Positions 6,992 through 15,261 of a stretch of 43,410 nucleotides of DNA are shown piece after piece. Both the position numbers and the translations under genes were made by a program. Position 1 is the stretch's first letter. Every line of letters begins with the position of its first letter. Where the stretch lies: the NCBI GenBank assembly GCA_964410645.1, contig CAYPHV010000006.1, forward strand, positions 1 to 43,410, read 5' to 3'. The notes under the pieces are model-generated. The model was not told the origin of the DNA and made no database searches. It saw only the letters and a list, made by a program, of their open reading frames with translations. Origin of the DNA: JALTBU01 sp964410645 (GTDB taxonomy: Bacteria > Campylobacterota > Campylobacteria > Campylobacterales > Nautiliaceae).

Positions 6992-8713
6992 TCAATCAAT
7001 ATTTTCAATAGATTTATATTGGTTTGTAAGTTTTGAAAATACTTTCGAAATAGGGATGAATTCATTTTCTATTTTTTCTATATCTTCTTTTTTGCCATAT
7101 AATAACACTTCATCCTGACTTAAAATATCTGAAATTTCTTTTGGGTGATACCACTCTCCGTTTCTAAAAATATATAAAATTCTCAAATTATCATAATATT
7201 TTGCGTTATCAAATTCTCTTAATTTAGCATTTTTCGTAAACTGGCCGAAAAACAAATAATTATTATCCGGCAGTTTAATAGATTTTCCGTTTTCTAATAA
7301 TTCTAATAATTTAAAATCTTTTATTTTTTTTACCGGTAATTTAATCAAATCAACATAGCATAACAAAATATCCCTTAATCTTTCTATTTGAAAAATAGGC
7401 GAATAATTTTTATCAATAAGCTGTGCTTCATATAAAGTAATATATTTTACTTTAAATAAATCGGCAAACAATATATGTGTAAAATATGAAAAAAACACTG
7501 CCAAAAGTGCCGGCACAAGCAGTGAATAGCCACTTGACATTTCAATAACGATAACTACCGCTGCCAAAGGGGTCCTTGCAGCTGCAGCAAAAACACTCGC
7601 CATTCCCAATAGTGTAAATATAGCAATATTCTGATGGGTAAAATAGGCAAAAATACCGCCTAACATTGTCCCGACAAACAATGTGGGGGCAAAAACACCC
7701 CCACTGCCTCCGGAGCCGACTGTTAAGGAAAAAGCCACCAATTTTAAAACACCTAAAATAATCATCAGTTTTAAGATTATTTCACCGTTTATTGCAGCCT
7801 GTATCCAGCCATATCCCCCACCTAAAATTTGAGGATACCATATGGAGATAATACCTACCAAAAATGCCCCGATTGCCGGTTTAAAATGAGGTTTTATCGG
7901 AATCTTCCTAAAAAAATCTCTTGTATAATAAAACATATTCGGAATAATAATAGAAAATAACCCGCTTAAAATTCCAAATATAATTATCAGTATAAAAGTA
8001 TAAAAATTTGTTACGCTTAAATTTTTGGGAATATGAAAAATTGGATTCCAACCAAATAAAAAACCGGTTATTGTATAAGCAACCAAAGCCCCGAAAATAA
8101 TAACCATTAATTCTTTTGATTCAAATTCACTTTTTATATATAAAACTTCAAGAGCAAAAATTGCCGTTCCCATAGGAGCTTTAAATACAGCGCTAAGTCC
8201 CGCTGCCATTCCCAAAATTACAAATATTTGCCTTTTCTTTGTTGATACTTTTCTTAGATCTGCATACATTGAACCTATACCTGCGCTAAAAAGCGCAGTC
8301 GGCCCTTCTCTTCCGGCAGCCCCGCCTGTTCCTATCGTTATGGCAGAAGCCAAAATTTTAACAGGAACCACTATGGGTCTTATATATCCACCTGTCCTGT
8401 GAAATGCCCTAATAACCGTATCGGTTCCGTGTCCTTCGGCTTCGGGAGCAAATATATATACTAGCAATCCGGAAATTAAGCCTCCCACAGTTATCACCAA
8501 AATCACCAAAAAAGGATTATAAGAATGATTTACATCCATTGTTTTTTGTGTAATATTCAATGTATCCGGTGATATATACCCTGCAATATCCCCTAACGTA
8601 TACTTGCTTATAGAATGTAAAAGTAAAATAAAAATTTCAGCACAAAAAGCACCGATAATACCTATAGTCAACGAATCAATAAATAAATAAAAATTTTCTT
8701 TAAATTCCCTCAT
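6992..8713 (-). CDS. ClC-family anion channel with a C-terminal RCK_C-like domain
   Basis: A 573-residue ClC protein. About 420 N-terminal residues form the helical membrane core and about 150 form a cytoplasmic tail. The gating glutamate is present in GREGP (134-138), as is the second pore motif GSGGSGGVFAP. The first selectivity motif reads GHGTD (94-98) instead of GSGIP. The inner proton glutamate of ClC antiporters (E203 in E. coli ClcA) aligns with Val190 in FALEV (186-190), as in ClC channels, so passive anion conduction is more likely than Cl-/H+ exchange (inference). The tail (LRILYIFRNGEWYHP, DEVLLYGKKEDIEKIE) looks like the C-terminal domain of RCK/TrkA proteins rather than CBS domains. 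The gene follows the HAD gene with no spacer. Confidence 0.88.
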   Translation of the reverse strand: MREFKENFYLFIDSLTIGIIGAFCAEIFILLLHSISKYTLGDIAGYISPDTLNITQKTMDVNHSYNPFLVILVITVGGLISGLLVYIFAPEAEGHGTDTVIRAFHRTGGYIRPIVVPVKILASAITIGTGGAAGREGPTALFSAGIGSMYADLRKVSTKKRQIFVILGMAAGLSAVFKAPMGTAIFALEVLYIKSEFESKELMVIIFGALVAYTITGFLFGWNPIFHIPKNLSVTNFYTFILIIIFGILSGLFSIIIPNMFYYTRDFFRKIPIKPHFKPAIGAFLVGIISIWYPQILGGGYGWIQAAINGEIILKLMIILGVLKLVAFSLTVGSGGSGGVFAPTLFVGTMLGGIFAYFTHQNIAIFTLLGMASVFAAAARTPLAAVVIVIEMSSGYSLLVPALLAVFFSYFTHILFADLFKVKYITLYEAQLIDKNYSPIFQIERLRDILLCYVDLIKLPVKKIKDFKLLELLENGKSIKLPDNNYLFFGQFTKNAKLREFDNAKYYDNLRILYIFRNGEWYHPKEISDILSQDEVLLYGKKEDIEKIENEFIPISKVFSKLTNQYKSIENID

Positions 8714-9181
8714 TTATTGTCTTAAAGTCGCAATTAATCTTTTTGGAGTTTTCATCATTTCAAAAAAATTCATTATATTTTTTAATACAAAATCTGAATT
8801 AACCAAAGATTTGGCGCTTGCACCCTCATCCTGTAAAATACAAACACCGATTATTGCCTTTTTCAGCATCAATGAATCGTTATTTCCGTTGCCAACGGCA
8901 ATCACATTTTTATATCCAAGTTCATTTATAAAATTTTCTTTTTCTTTTGTATGATTATCTGTCGTTAAAATTTTAAGTTTCAGGGGAAGATGTTTTAAAT
9001 TTTTTGCGGCACTTCCGTTGGTATCTGAAGTTATTACATATATTTCAAATTTTTTTGAAAGAAAGATTAAATTTTTATCCACATTTGTTATTAACTTACC
9101 ATCAATTGCTATTGTTCCGTTATAATCAAAAACCAAATATTTTATATCACATTCACAAAAATTTTGAATACTCAGTTTCAT
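8714..9181 (-). CDS. Small HAD phosphatase, soluble P-type-ATPase-like (COG4087 type)
   Basis: A 155-residue HAD protein. Motif I is FDYNGTIAIDG, in which the usual second Asp of DxD is Asn, as in the soluble P-type-ATPase-like HAD group. Motif II is VITSDTNGSA. The conserved Lys is in the KEK region, and motif III is AVGNGNNDSLMLKKA. The C-terminus continues with GASAKSLVNSDFVLKNI, also reminiscent of P-type ATPases. There is no membrane domain, so it is a cytoplasmic phosphatase of unknown substrate. It ends exactly where the ClC gene begins, so the two are probably co-translated. It starts 20 bases downstream of tRNA-Val, so the tRNA may be excised from the same transcript. Confidence 0.82.
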   Translation of the reverse strand: MKLSIQNFCECDIKYLVFDYNGTIAIDGKLITNVDKNLIFLSKKFEIYVITSDTNGSAAKNLKHLPLKLKILTTDNHTKEKENFINELGYKNVIAVGNGNNDSLMLKKAIIGVCILQDEGASAKSLVNSDFVLKNIMNFFEMMKTPKRLIATLRQ

Positions 9182-9200
9182 AAAGACGCCTTTATTATAA

Positions 9201-9276
9201 TGGTGATCACAGCAGGACTTGAACCTGCGACCCCTACCATGTCAAGGTAATGCTCTACCAGCTGAGCTATGCGATC
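9201..9276 (-). tRNA. tRNA-Val (anticodon GAC)
   Basis: On the minus strand the acceptor GATCGCA pairs with TGTGATC (one G-T pair), with discriminator A and encoded CCA (complement of 9201-9203). The anticodon loop TTGACAT gives GAC. The T-loop reads TTCAAGT. It lies alone between lspA and the HAD gene, all in the same direction, so it is probably processed from a longer mRNA. Confidence 0.95.
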
Positions 9277-9288
9277 ATTTTCAAAGAT

Positions 9289-9729
9289 TTATATTTTATC
9301 ATCTTTTTTGAAAAAATAAAAATATGCAAAAAGGATTATACTGAAATCAATCATTGTATCCGCAAAATTAAAAATAGCAAAATTAAATCCGCAATGCCAA
9401 TAAACATAATCAACCACCCCACCCCTTATAAATCTGTCAAATAAATTAGAAACCGCAGCACCGAACAACATTCCGCTGATAATGGGATGGATTAATATTA
9501 TTCTTTCTTTTATGAAATAAAGAAACAGTATAAAAATCAACAAAAGCTGAATAAATTTAAGGTTGCCGCCTAAAAAACTAAACATAGAAAAAGCAACACC
9601 CTTATTTAATGTAAGTATTAATGAAATACATTTCGTATCAAATTCAAAACCGTGTAAAAAAAACCATTTTATCAGCTGATCAACCAAAAATATAATAAAA
9701 AAAGAAAAAACAAATTTCAAGATTTTCAA
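9289..9729 (-). CDS. lspA: Lipoprotein signal peptidase (signal peptidase II)
   Basis: A 146-residue inner-membrane aspartyl protease with four hydrophobic segments. It cleaves the signal peptide of diacylglyceryl-modified prolipoproteins. All family motifs are visible: DQLIK near residue 16, NKGVAFSMFSF, GAAVSNLFDRFIRGGVVDYV (first catalytic Asp in the VVD part) and FAIFNFADTMI (second catalytic Asp). The start is TTG at 9727-9729, overlapping the prfA stop as TTGA, so coupling with prfA is likely; no ATG fits better. The usual length is about 150-165 residues, so this is slightly short but complete. Confidence 0.95.
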   Translation of the reverse strand: MKILKFVFSFFIIFLVDQLIKWFFLHGFEFDTKCISLILTLNKGVAFSMFSFLGGNLKFIQLLLIFILFLYFIKERIILIHPIISGMLFGAAVSNLFDRFIRGGVVDYVYWHCGFNFAIFNFADTMIDFSIILFAYFYFFKKDDKI

Positions 9730-10793
9730 AGACCGGCTTCTTTAAGGGCCTGAGCCTGATAATAAGTAATCAAAGGGTCAATAATTTCATCAAAAAGCCC
9801 TTCGCTCATTATTTGTTCAAGTCTATAAAGCGTCAATCCTATTCTATGGTCTGTTATTCTATTTTGCGGATAATTATAAGTCCTGATTCTCTCACTTCTG
9901 TCTCCGCTTCCTACCTGTGATTTTCTTTCTTCCCCTATTTTAGCCAACCTTTCATTTTCCAACTTTTCAAAAACCCTTGCTTTTAATATCTGCATCGCTT
10001 TTTCCCTGTTTCTCTGCTGACTTCTTTCATCCTGCATAGAAACGACTATTCCTGTTGGAATATGGGTAAGCCTTACCGCGCTTTCTGTTTTGTTTATATG
10101 CTGACCTCCGGCCCCGCTTGCCCTCATAACATCAATTTTAATATCTTTAGCATCAAGTTCCATATCCACATCATCCACTTCAGGCATAACCGCAACTGTT
10201 ACGGCCGATGTGTGAATTCTCCCCTGCGATTCTGTCAAAGGAACTCTCTGAACCCTGTGTGTTCCTGATTCATATTTAAGCCTTGAATAAACACTTTCCC
10301 CTTTAATTAAAAGAATAATTTCTTTATATCCGCCCGTATCGTTTTTACTTTCGCTGACAATTTCCACTTTCCATTCTTTGTTTTCGGCATATCTCAAATA
10401 TGTTTTTACCAAATCTCCTACGAAAAGTGCAGCTTCGTCTCCTCCTGTACCGGCCCTAATTTCAAGAAAAATATTTTTTTCATCATTTGGATCTTGCGGA
10501 AGTAAAAGAATTTTTATCTCTTCTTCTATTTTAGGAAGTTTATCCTCGGCAGTTTTTAGTTCTTCTTTTGCAAGTTCCGCCATTTCCGCATCATCAAGCA
10601 TAGATTTTGCTTCTTCTATGGCATCAATCAATCCGTTATATTCTTTTGCTTTTTGGACAATCGGCTCAAGATTTCTGGCTTCACGTGAAAGTCTTGTCAT
10701 TTTTTTGATATCCCGAGTTATATCCGGAGAACTTAAAGCGGTATTTATTTCATTATATTTATCAATAAAAGGCTGAAGTTTATCTGTTAGCAT
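9726..10793 (-). CDS. prfA: Peptide chain release factor 1
   Basis: A 355-residue class I release factor, standard for RF1, ending translation at UAA and UAG. The catalytic GGQ lies in RASGAGGQHINKTESAVRL. Other family signatures are IFLEIRAGTGGDEAALF, YSRLKYESGTHRVQRVP and RIRTYNYPQNRITDHRIG. The N-terminal domain is the expected helical bundle. The start is ATG. It is followed by lspA with a 4-nt overlap and preceded by rpsT at 34 nt, forming a translation and envelope operon. Confidence 0.97.
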   Translation of the reverse strand: MLTDKLQPFIDKYNEINTALSSPDITRDIKKMTRLSREARNLEPIVQKAKEYNGLIDAIEEAKSMLDDAEMAELAKEELKTAEDKLPKIEEEIKILLLPQDPNDEKNIFLEIRAGTGGDEAALFVGDLVKTYLRYAENKEWKVEIVSESKNDTGGYKEIILLIKGESVYSRLKYESGTHRVQRVPLTESQGRIHTSAVTVAVMPEVDDVDMELDAKDIKIDVMRASGAGGQHINKTESAVRLTHIPTGIVVSMQDERSQQRNREKAMQILKARVFEKLENERLAKIGEERKSQVGSGDRSERIRTYNYPQNRITDHRIGLTLYRLEQIMSEGLFDEIIDPLITYYQAQALKEAGL

Positions 10794-10827
10794 TTTGTTC
10801 CTTTAAATAATGAGAAAGGAGAAAAGA

Positions 10828-11103
10828 TTAAACGTTTTGAGGCTCTATTGACTTTACCAATTTATGCAATCTGCTGATTTTTCTTTGGGCGGTATTTTTT
10901 TTCAAAATTCCTTTATTAATATAACCCTGAAATTTTTTATTAGCAACTTTCCATGCATTTAAAGCATCTTCATAATTCCCCTGTGTAACCGCACTTTCAA
11001 TATTTTTGGTAATTGTTTTTACCCTTGTTTTAAAATATCTATTTTTTTCGGTTCTTTTCTTTGTTTGTCTTATTCTTTTGAATGCTGATTTGACGTTTGC
11101 CAT
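10828..11103 (-). CDS. rpsT: 30S ribosomal protein S20
   Basis: A 91-residue, very basic, all-helical protein that binds 16S rRNA early in 30S assembly. The start MANVKSAFKRIRQTKKR, the middle VKTITKNIESAV and the end LKKNTAQRKISRLHKLV are typical of S20. The start is ATG with AAAAAAGGAAC upstream. It is the first gene of the minus-strand group running to prfA and lspA, and it is divergent from glmM. Confidence 0.97.
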   Translation of the reverse strand: MANVKSAFKRIRQTKKRTEKNRYFKTRVKTITKNIESAVTQGNYEDALNAWKVANKKFQGYINKGILKKNTAQRKISRLHKLVKSIEPQNV

Positions 11104-11180
11104 TTAGTTCCTTTTTTAAAGCGTATTTTATTAAAATTTGATAAAATATGCAAATAAATTTTGAGTTTAAAAGGAAATAT

Positions 11181-12506
11181 ATGAAAAAACTTTTTGGAAC
11201 TGACGGTGTAAGAGGAAAAGCGGGAGAATTTATAACTCCTTTTTTAGCCACAAAACTTGCTATGTCTTTTGGAGAAACAATATCCAAAAAAACAGGAAAA
11301 GTATTACTCGGCAAAGACACAAGAAGAAGCGGATATATGATAGAAAACGCCATTGTCAGCGGACTTACGTCCATTGGATATGACGTAATTCAAATAGGGC
11401 CTATGCCGACACCCGCCATTGCTTTTTTAACGGAGGATATGAGATGCGACGGAGGAATTATGATAAGTGCAAGTCATAATCCTTATTATGATAACGGAAT
11501 TAAATTTTTCGACAAAGAAGGAAATAAATTAAAAGAAAATATTGAAAAAGAGATAGAAAAAAGATATTTTAAAAATAATTTTTCCTTGAAAACAGAAAAA
11601 GAAATCGGAAAAAGTAAAAGAATTGACGATGTAATCGGCAGATATATTGTCCATATCAAATCTTCTTTTCCAAAACAGCTCAATCTAAACGGTGTAAGAA
11701 TTGTAGTAGATACGGCAAACGGGGCGGCCTACAAAGTAGCCCCTACGATATTTAGCGAACTGGGAGCCGATGTAATCACTATCAACAATGAACCCAACGG
11801 ATTTAATATTAATCAAAATGCCGGGGCTATACATCCCGAAGTGTTAGCAAGCAAAGTTAAAGAATACAGAGCCGATGTAGGTTTTGCGCTTGACGGTGAC
11901 GCGGACAGACTGGTTGTTACAAACGAAAAAGGAGAAATAGTCGAAGGGGACAAGCTTATAGGTTCTCTCGCTTTTTATCTGCATTCTCAAAAAAAATTAA
12001 AAAACAGTGCAATAGCCGTAACGGTTATGAGCAACGGTGCATTAGAAAAATTTTTGAGCAAATACCAAATCAAAATGTACAGAAGCACAGTCGGAGACAA
12101 ATATGTATTGGAAACTATGAAAAAATATCATTTAAATTTCGGAGCCGAACAGTCAGGTCATATAATTTTCAGCGATTATGCAAAAACAGGAGACGGACTG
12201 GTAAGCGCCCTTCAATGCCTGGCCTATATGATTGAATCAAACAAAAAAGCAAGCGAAGCGTTTAATCTGTTTGAATTACATCCACAGATTCAGGGAAATA
12301 TCCAGGTTAATGAAAAAATTCCATTGGAGAATATCAAAGGGATTGACAATTTATTAAAAGAAATAGAAAAATCCGGCTATAGACATCTGGTAAGATATTC
12401 AGGTACAGAAAACAAATTAAGACTGTTAATAGAAGGAGAAGATGCCGCTAAGGCAAGAGATCTTCTGGAAAAATTAAAAAATTTTTTAAAAAACAAATTA
12501 GCATAA
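11181..12506 (+). CDS. glmM: Phosphoglucosamine mutase
   Basis: A 441-residue alpha-D-phosphohexomutase that converts glucosamine-6-phosphate to glucosamine-1-phosphate for UDP-GlcNAc, feeding peptidoglycan and lipid A. It shows FGTDGVRG at the start, the phosphoserine loop GGIMISASHNPYYDNGIKFF, the metal site FALDGDADRLV, the sugar-binding GAEQSGHIIF and the phosphate-binding loop VRYSGTENKLRLLIEG. The start at 11181 is preferred over an in-frame ATG at 11148 because AAAAGGAAAT lies just before it and family members begin with MKKLFGTDG. Confidence 0.97.
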   Translation: MKKLFGTDGVRGKAGEFITPFLATKLAMSFGETISKKTGKVLLGKDTRRSGYMIENAIVSGLTSIGYDVIQIGPMPTPAIAFLTEDMRCDGGIMISASHNPYYDNGIKFFDKEGNKLKENIEKEIEKRYFKNNFSLKTEKEIGKSKRIDDVIGRYIVHIKSSFPKQLNLNGVRIVVDTANGAAYKVAPTIFSELGADVITINNEPNGFNINQNAGAIHPEVLASKVKEYRADVGFALDGDADRLVVTNEKGEIVEGDKLIGSLAFYLHSQKKLKNSAIAVTVMSNGALEKFLSKYQIKMYRSTVGDKYVLETMKKYHLNFGAEQSGHIIFSDYAKTGDGLVSALQCLAYMIESNKKASEAFNLFELHPQIQGNIQVNEKIPLENIKGIDNLLKEIEKSGYRHLVRYSGTENKLRLLIEGEDAAKARDLLEKLKNFLKNKLA

Positions 12507-12516
12507 GAAAAACTTT

Positions 12517-12903
12517 TTATTTACACTGATAATAAATCATTGTTTTTCTTGCGGGAATCATAAATCCGATTTGGCTTAGATTATTATCTACAAAAATAAC
12601 CCCCTGTTTATCTTTTGTAACAAATACATCTAAATTTTTATATTTTTTTACATAATTTAATGTATCGTTGCCGTCTTTTGTAAATATTTTCAATGCCTGA
12701 TTGACAAATTTTATTTTAACAGCATATAAACCTTTTAACGTTTTTTGAAAATTAGCCTCTGTTTCTTTATTGTTGGGAACATTCACCGTTTTATTATTCT
12801 CTTTAAAAGAAATACCCAACGTTTTACAACTATACATTTGACTAGGTATAAACCCCGCAAACATAAAACTAGAAAATATTACCGCTAAAATCATTTTTTT
12901 CAT
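12517..12903 (-). CDS. Small exported protein of unknown function
   Basis: A 128-residue protein that I do not recognise. The first 20 or so residues (MKKMILAVIFSSFMFAGF) form a Sec-type signal peptide. The mature part is hydrophilic and lysine-rich and has just two cysteines, at 26 and 127, near its two ends; a disulfide is possible in the periplasm. There is no lipobox at the predicted cleavage site. The start is ATG with AAAGGAAT upstream. It lies 10 bp from the convergent glmM stop, and a hairpin separates it from moaA. A second small exported protein on the far side of moaA (13974-14684) has a similar signal peptide but no evident similarity. Confidence 0.6.
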   Translation of the reverse strand: MKKMILAVIFSSFMFAGFIPSQMYSCKTLGISFKENNKTVNVPNNKETEANFQKTLKGLYAVKIKFVNQALKIFTKDGNDTLNYVKKYKNLDVFVTKDKQGVIFVDNNLSQIGFMIPARKTMIYYQCK

Positions 12904-12934
12904 ATTATTCCTTTTGTTTATATTTATTTGCCAC

Positions 12935-12962
12935 TAAAATCTGAAAAATCGCCTTCTCAGAT
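12935..12962 (-). terminator. Probable terminator after moaA
   Basis: On the minus strand the stretch immediately after the moaA reading frame folds as ATCTGAGAA / TTTTCAGAT (nine pairs, one G-T) around a six-base loop, followed by TTTA. The 5' arm begins inside the moaA stop codon. The T tract is short, so it may be weak or partly Rho-dependent. Confidence 0.45.
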
Positions 12963-13918
12963 TACCCGCCTGTTTCCCAAAAAGCTCTTTGACTGATTTC
13001 CCCGTTTTGCCAATCATTCTTTTCAGGCTTATTGGCAACTACTTCTTTTAAAATTTCGGCTGCTTTTTTCATGTCTTTTTTTCTCAAAGCATCTTTTATA
13101 CTGTAGCTTTCATTAAAAAACAGACAGGGGATTAAAAAACCTTCAGCGGTTAAACGTATTCTATTACAATATTTGCAAAAATCTGTATTATGAGGCTCTA
13201 TTATACCAAACTTGTACCCGTCGTCCATCTGGAAATATTTACTGGCACTGTTATCTTTTGGAAGTTCTTTATATTTATATTTTTTAGAAATTTTATTTAA
13301 AACATTCTTTGAATCAACTCTTTTTATATTTGGATATGCTTTTTCATTTTCCATAAATTCTATAAATCTGATAATTACATTTTTCTTTTTTGCAAATTCC
13401 AATAAATCCATTATTTCATTATCGTTTATATCTTTCATAACCACAGTGTTTAATTTTACACCAAGCCCCACTTTCAAGGCTTCATCAATTCCTTTGAATA
13501 CTTTATCTAAAACATCTTTTTGCGCAATTTTTTTTGCTACTTCAGGCTTCATGGAATCCAGTGAAATATTTACTCTTTTAAGTCCTGCGTCTTTTAATCT
13601 TTTGGCTTGTTCTGTTAAAAAATATCCATTTGTCGTAAGCGCCAAATCAAGCTCGGGTTTATAATCGTGTAGCATTTTTACAAATTTGTCCAAATCTTTT
13701 CTAATTAACGGTTCCCCGCCTGTTAAACGAATTTTTTTAACACCTTCGTTTATTGCCAATTTTAAAAATTCAAACATTTCCTCATAACTTAAAACATCTT
13801 CTTTGGGATTCCATTCAAACGGAGTGTTTGGCATACAATAAATGCATCTAAAATTACATCTGCTTGTAACGGAAACCCTGATATAATCAATTACCCTGTT
13901 ATATTTATCAATTAACAT
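12962..13918 (-). CDS. moaA: GTP 3',8-cyclase (molybdenum cofactor step 1)
   Basis: A 318-residue radical-SAM enzyme that starts molybdopterin synthesis by converting GTP to 3',8-cyclo-GTP. The N-terminal 4Fe-4S cluster is bound by CNFRCIYC (C21, C25, C28). The SAM motif GGEPL lies in RLTGGEPLIRKDL. The C-terminal cluster is bound by CKYCNRIRLTAEGFLIPC. The protein ends in the required double glycine (WETGG), so it is intact. The start is ATG with AAAGGA seven bases upstream. It belongs with moaC and mobA at 14788-15769, from which it is separated by one exported protein on the same strand. Confidence 0.97.
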   Translation of the reverse strand: MLIDKYNRVIDYIRVSVTSRCNFRCIYCMPNTPFEWNPKEDVLSYEEMFEFLKLAINEGVKKIRLTGGEPLIRKDLDKFVKMLHDYKPELDLALTTNGYFLTEQAKRLKDAGLKRVNISLDSMKPEVAKKIAQKDVLDKVFKGIDEALKVGLGVKLNTVVMKDINDNEIMDLLEFAKKKNVIIRFIEFMENEKAYPNIKRVDSKNVLNKISKKYKYKELPKDNSASKYFQMDDGYKFGIIEPHNTDFCKYCNRIRLTAEGFLIPCLFFNESYSIKDALRKKDMKKAAEILKEVVANKPEKNDWQNGEISQRAFWETGG

Positions 13919-13973
13919 TTAAATCCTTTATTATGTTTTATAAAAGCAAAAATATTTTATGCATAAAAAACCA

Positions 13974-14684
13974 TTAAAACAAACCTCCGCAGCTCAACTT
14001 ACTTGCATCACTAAAAACAATTTTCGTAGGTTCAAACATAATACTTAAATNNNNNNNNNNNNNNNNNNNNNNNNNNNNNNNNNNNNNNNNNNNNNNNNNN
14101 NNNNNNNNNNNNNNNNNNNNNNNNNNNNNNNNNNNNNNNNNNNNNNNNNNAATACTTAAATTTTTCGTATTTTCCCCGTTTAATTCTTTTTCCATATCCG
14201 CTATTACAGTATGCTGTTTATTTACAATAGGTAAAATACCGCCGTTTGCAGGAATATTTACATTTTTTCTTTTTATAAAATCAGATATTAAATTAGTACC
14301 GTCTTTATCTTGAATCTTAACTTCCCCTTCAATATATATAATTGTTTTGGGATAAGTATTAACCAGTTTATAATTAAATACATAATAAGGCAGCACCTCG
14401 CCGTGATATTTATATGAAAAATCTTTTACCTTAATACCGTTACATTTGCTAATTGCCAGGTTTTGATGAAATTTTTTTTGCTGCGTTTTTATTTTCTGAT
14501 TCAATTTTTTATTTTGAATATTTACTTTTTTTTCTAACGTATTTATTTTTTTATCCTGAACATCAATTTTTTGATCAATCTGACTTAAGTTTTGTAAAAT
14601 TAAATCAAGTTTTTGATTAATATCACTATTCCCCGCCGCAAATAAAAAAGCCCCTGTTATGAACGGTAAAACCAATTTTTTCAT
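13974..14684 (-). CDS. Exported coiled-coil protein, interrupted by an assembly gap
   Basis: Function unknown. The start at 14684 (MKKLVLPFITGAFLFAAG, a clear signal peptide) follows AAAAAGGAAT; a longer frame from 14750 has no such support. After the signal peptide, residues about 20-75 form a lysine- and glutamine-rich coiled coil with near-repeats (QKIDVQDKK, NIQNKKLNQKIKTQQKK). A beta-rich C-terminal domain follows and ends in KLSCGGLF. The 100-N gap at 14051-14150 falls near the C-terminus, but both flanks carry the same 11 bases in the same phase. If merged, the frame continues without a break and the protein is 199 residues. It is probably a periplasmic or surface structural protein. 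Confidence 0.6.
   Translation of the reverse strand: MKKLVLPFITGAFLFAAGNSDINQKLDLILQNLSQIDQKIDVQDKKINTLEKKVNIQNKKLNQKIKTQQKKFHQNLAISKCNGIKVKDFSYKYHGEVLPYYVFNYKLVNTYPKTIIYIEGEVKIQDKDGTNLISDFIKRKNVNIPANGGILPIVNKQHTVIADMEKELNGENTKNLSIXXXXXXXXXXXXXXXXXXXXXXXXXXXXXXXXXXLSIMFEPTKIVFSDASKLSCGGLF
14051..14150. other. 100-N assembly gap, probably spurious
   Basis: Exactly 100 N. The 11 bases AATACTTAAAT end the left flank and begin the right flank. Merging them removes 111 bases and restores an uninterrupted reading frame. Confidence 0.95.
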
Positions 14685-14709
14685 TTTATTCCTTTTTATT
14701 TTTAGAAGT

Positions 14710-14718
14710 ATTTTACCA
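14710..14718 (-). promoter_or_regulatory. -10 box of the exported coiled-coil gene
   Basis: On the minus strand, TGGTAAAAT (extended -10) lies 25 nt before the ATG at 14684, with the ribosome-binding sequence AAAAAGGAAT between them. It is divergent from, and 11 nt away from, the moaC promoter. Confidence 0.45.
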
Positions 14719-14729
14719 AAATTTTTATG

Positions 14730-14738
14730 TGATATAAT
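14730..14738 (+). promoter_or_regulatory. Extended -10 promoter of moaC-mobA
   Basis: TGATATAAT with perfect TATAAT at 14733-14738. The predicted start near 14745 leaves a leader of about 43 nt to the moaC ATG at 14788. It is the same 9-mer as at 385, 24929 and (minus) 35194. Confidence 0.6.
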
Positions 14739-14787
14739 TCCAAAAGGCAATAAAAGTAAATAAATAAAAAAATATTAAAGGACTGAT

Positions 14788-15261
14788 ATGAAATTAACCC
14801 ATATTAATGAAAAACACAATCCCCAAATGGTCAATGTAGGAGAAAAAAAAATCACAAAAAGAGTGGCAACCGCCAGTGGAAAAATAAAAATGCATAAAAA
14901 TACTTTAAATACCATTTTGGAAGAAAAAACAAAAAAGGGTGCCGTTTTACACACAGCGATTGTAGCAGCTATTATGGGAGGAAAAAAAACAAGCGAATTA
15001 ATCCCTATGTGCCATAATATTTTTATTGAAAGCATTGACGTTGATATCGAAACATTAAAAGATGGATTCAAAGTAATAGCAACTGCACAAACCAGTTCCA
15101 AAACCGGAATAGAAATGGAAGCGATAAGTGCTGTAAGCATCGGGCTTCTTACTATTTACGATATGTCAAAAGCTATTGACAGAGGAATGGAAATATACGA
15201 TATAAGACTTGAGCACAAAGCCGGAGGAAAGACAGGAGAATGGAAAAGAGATGATAAATAA
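14788..15261 (+). CDS. moaC: Cyclic pyranopterin monophosphate synthase
   Basis: A 157-residue protein of normal MoaC length that converts MoaA's product, 3',8-cyclo-GTP, to cyclic pyranopterin monophosphate. Family signatures are present: HINEKHNPQMVNVGEKKITKR at the start, GAVLHTAIVAAIMGGKKTSELIPMCHN (active-site Lys and His region), TGIEMEAISAVSIGLLTIYDM and the C-terminal HKAGGKTGEW. The start is ATG after AAAGGAC. mobA begins inside its last codons (11-nt overlap), so the two are coupled. Confidence 0.97.
   Translation: MKLTHINEKHNPQMVNVGEKKITKRVATASGKIKMHKNTLNTILEEKTKKGAVLHTAIVAAIMGGKKTSELIPMCHNIFIESIDVDIETLKDGFKVIATAQTSSKTGIEMEAISAVSIGLLTIYDMSKAIDRGMEIYDIRLEHKAGGKTGEWKRDDK

Noticed and set aside
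9187..9200. TATAAT between tRNA-Val and the HAD gene as a promoter
   Set aside because: It would start transcription about six bases before the ATG and remove the AAAGGCG site; more likely chance in an AT-rich spacer.
11039..11374. 111-codon minus-strand frame over the rpsT-glmM boundary
   Set aside because: It is antisense to the glmM start and overlaps rpsT in another frame; no ribosome-binding site and no family resemblance.
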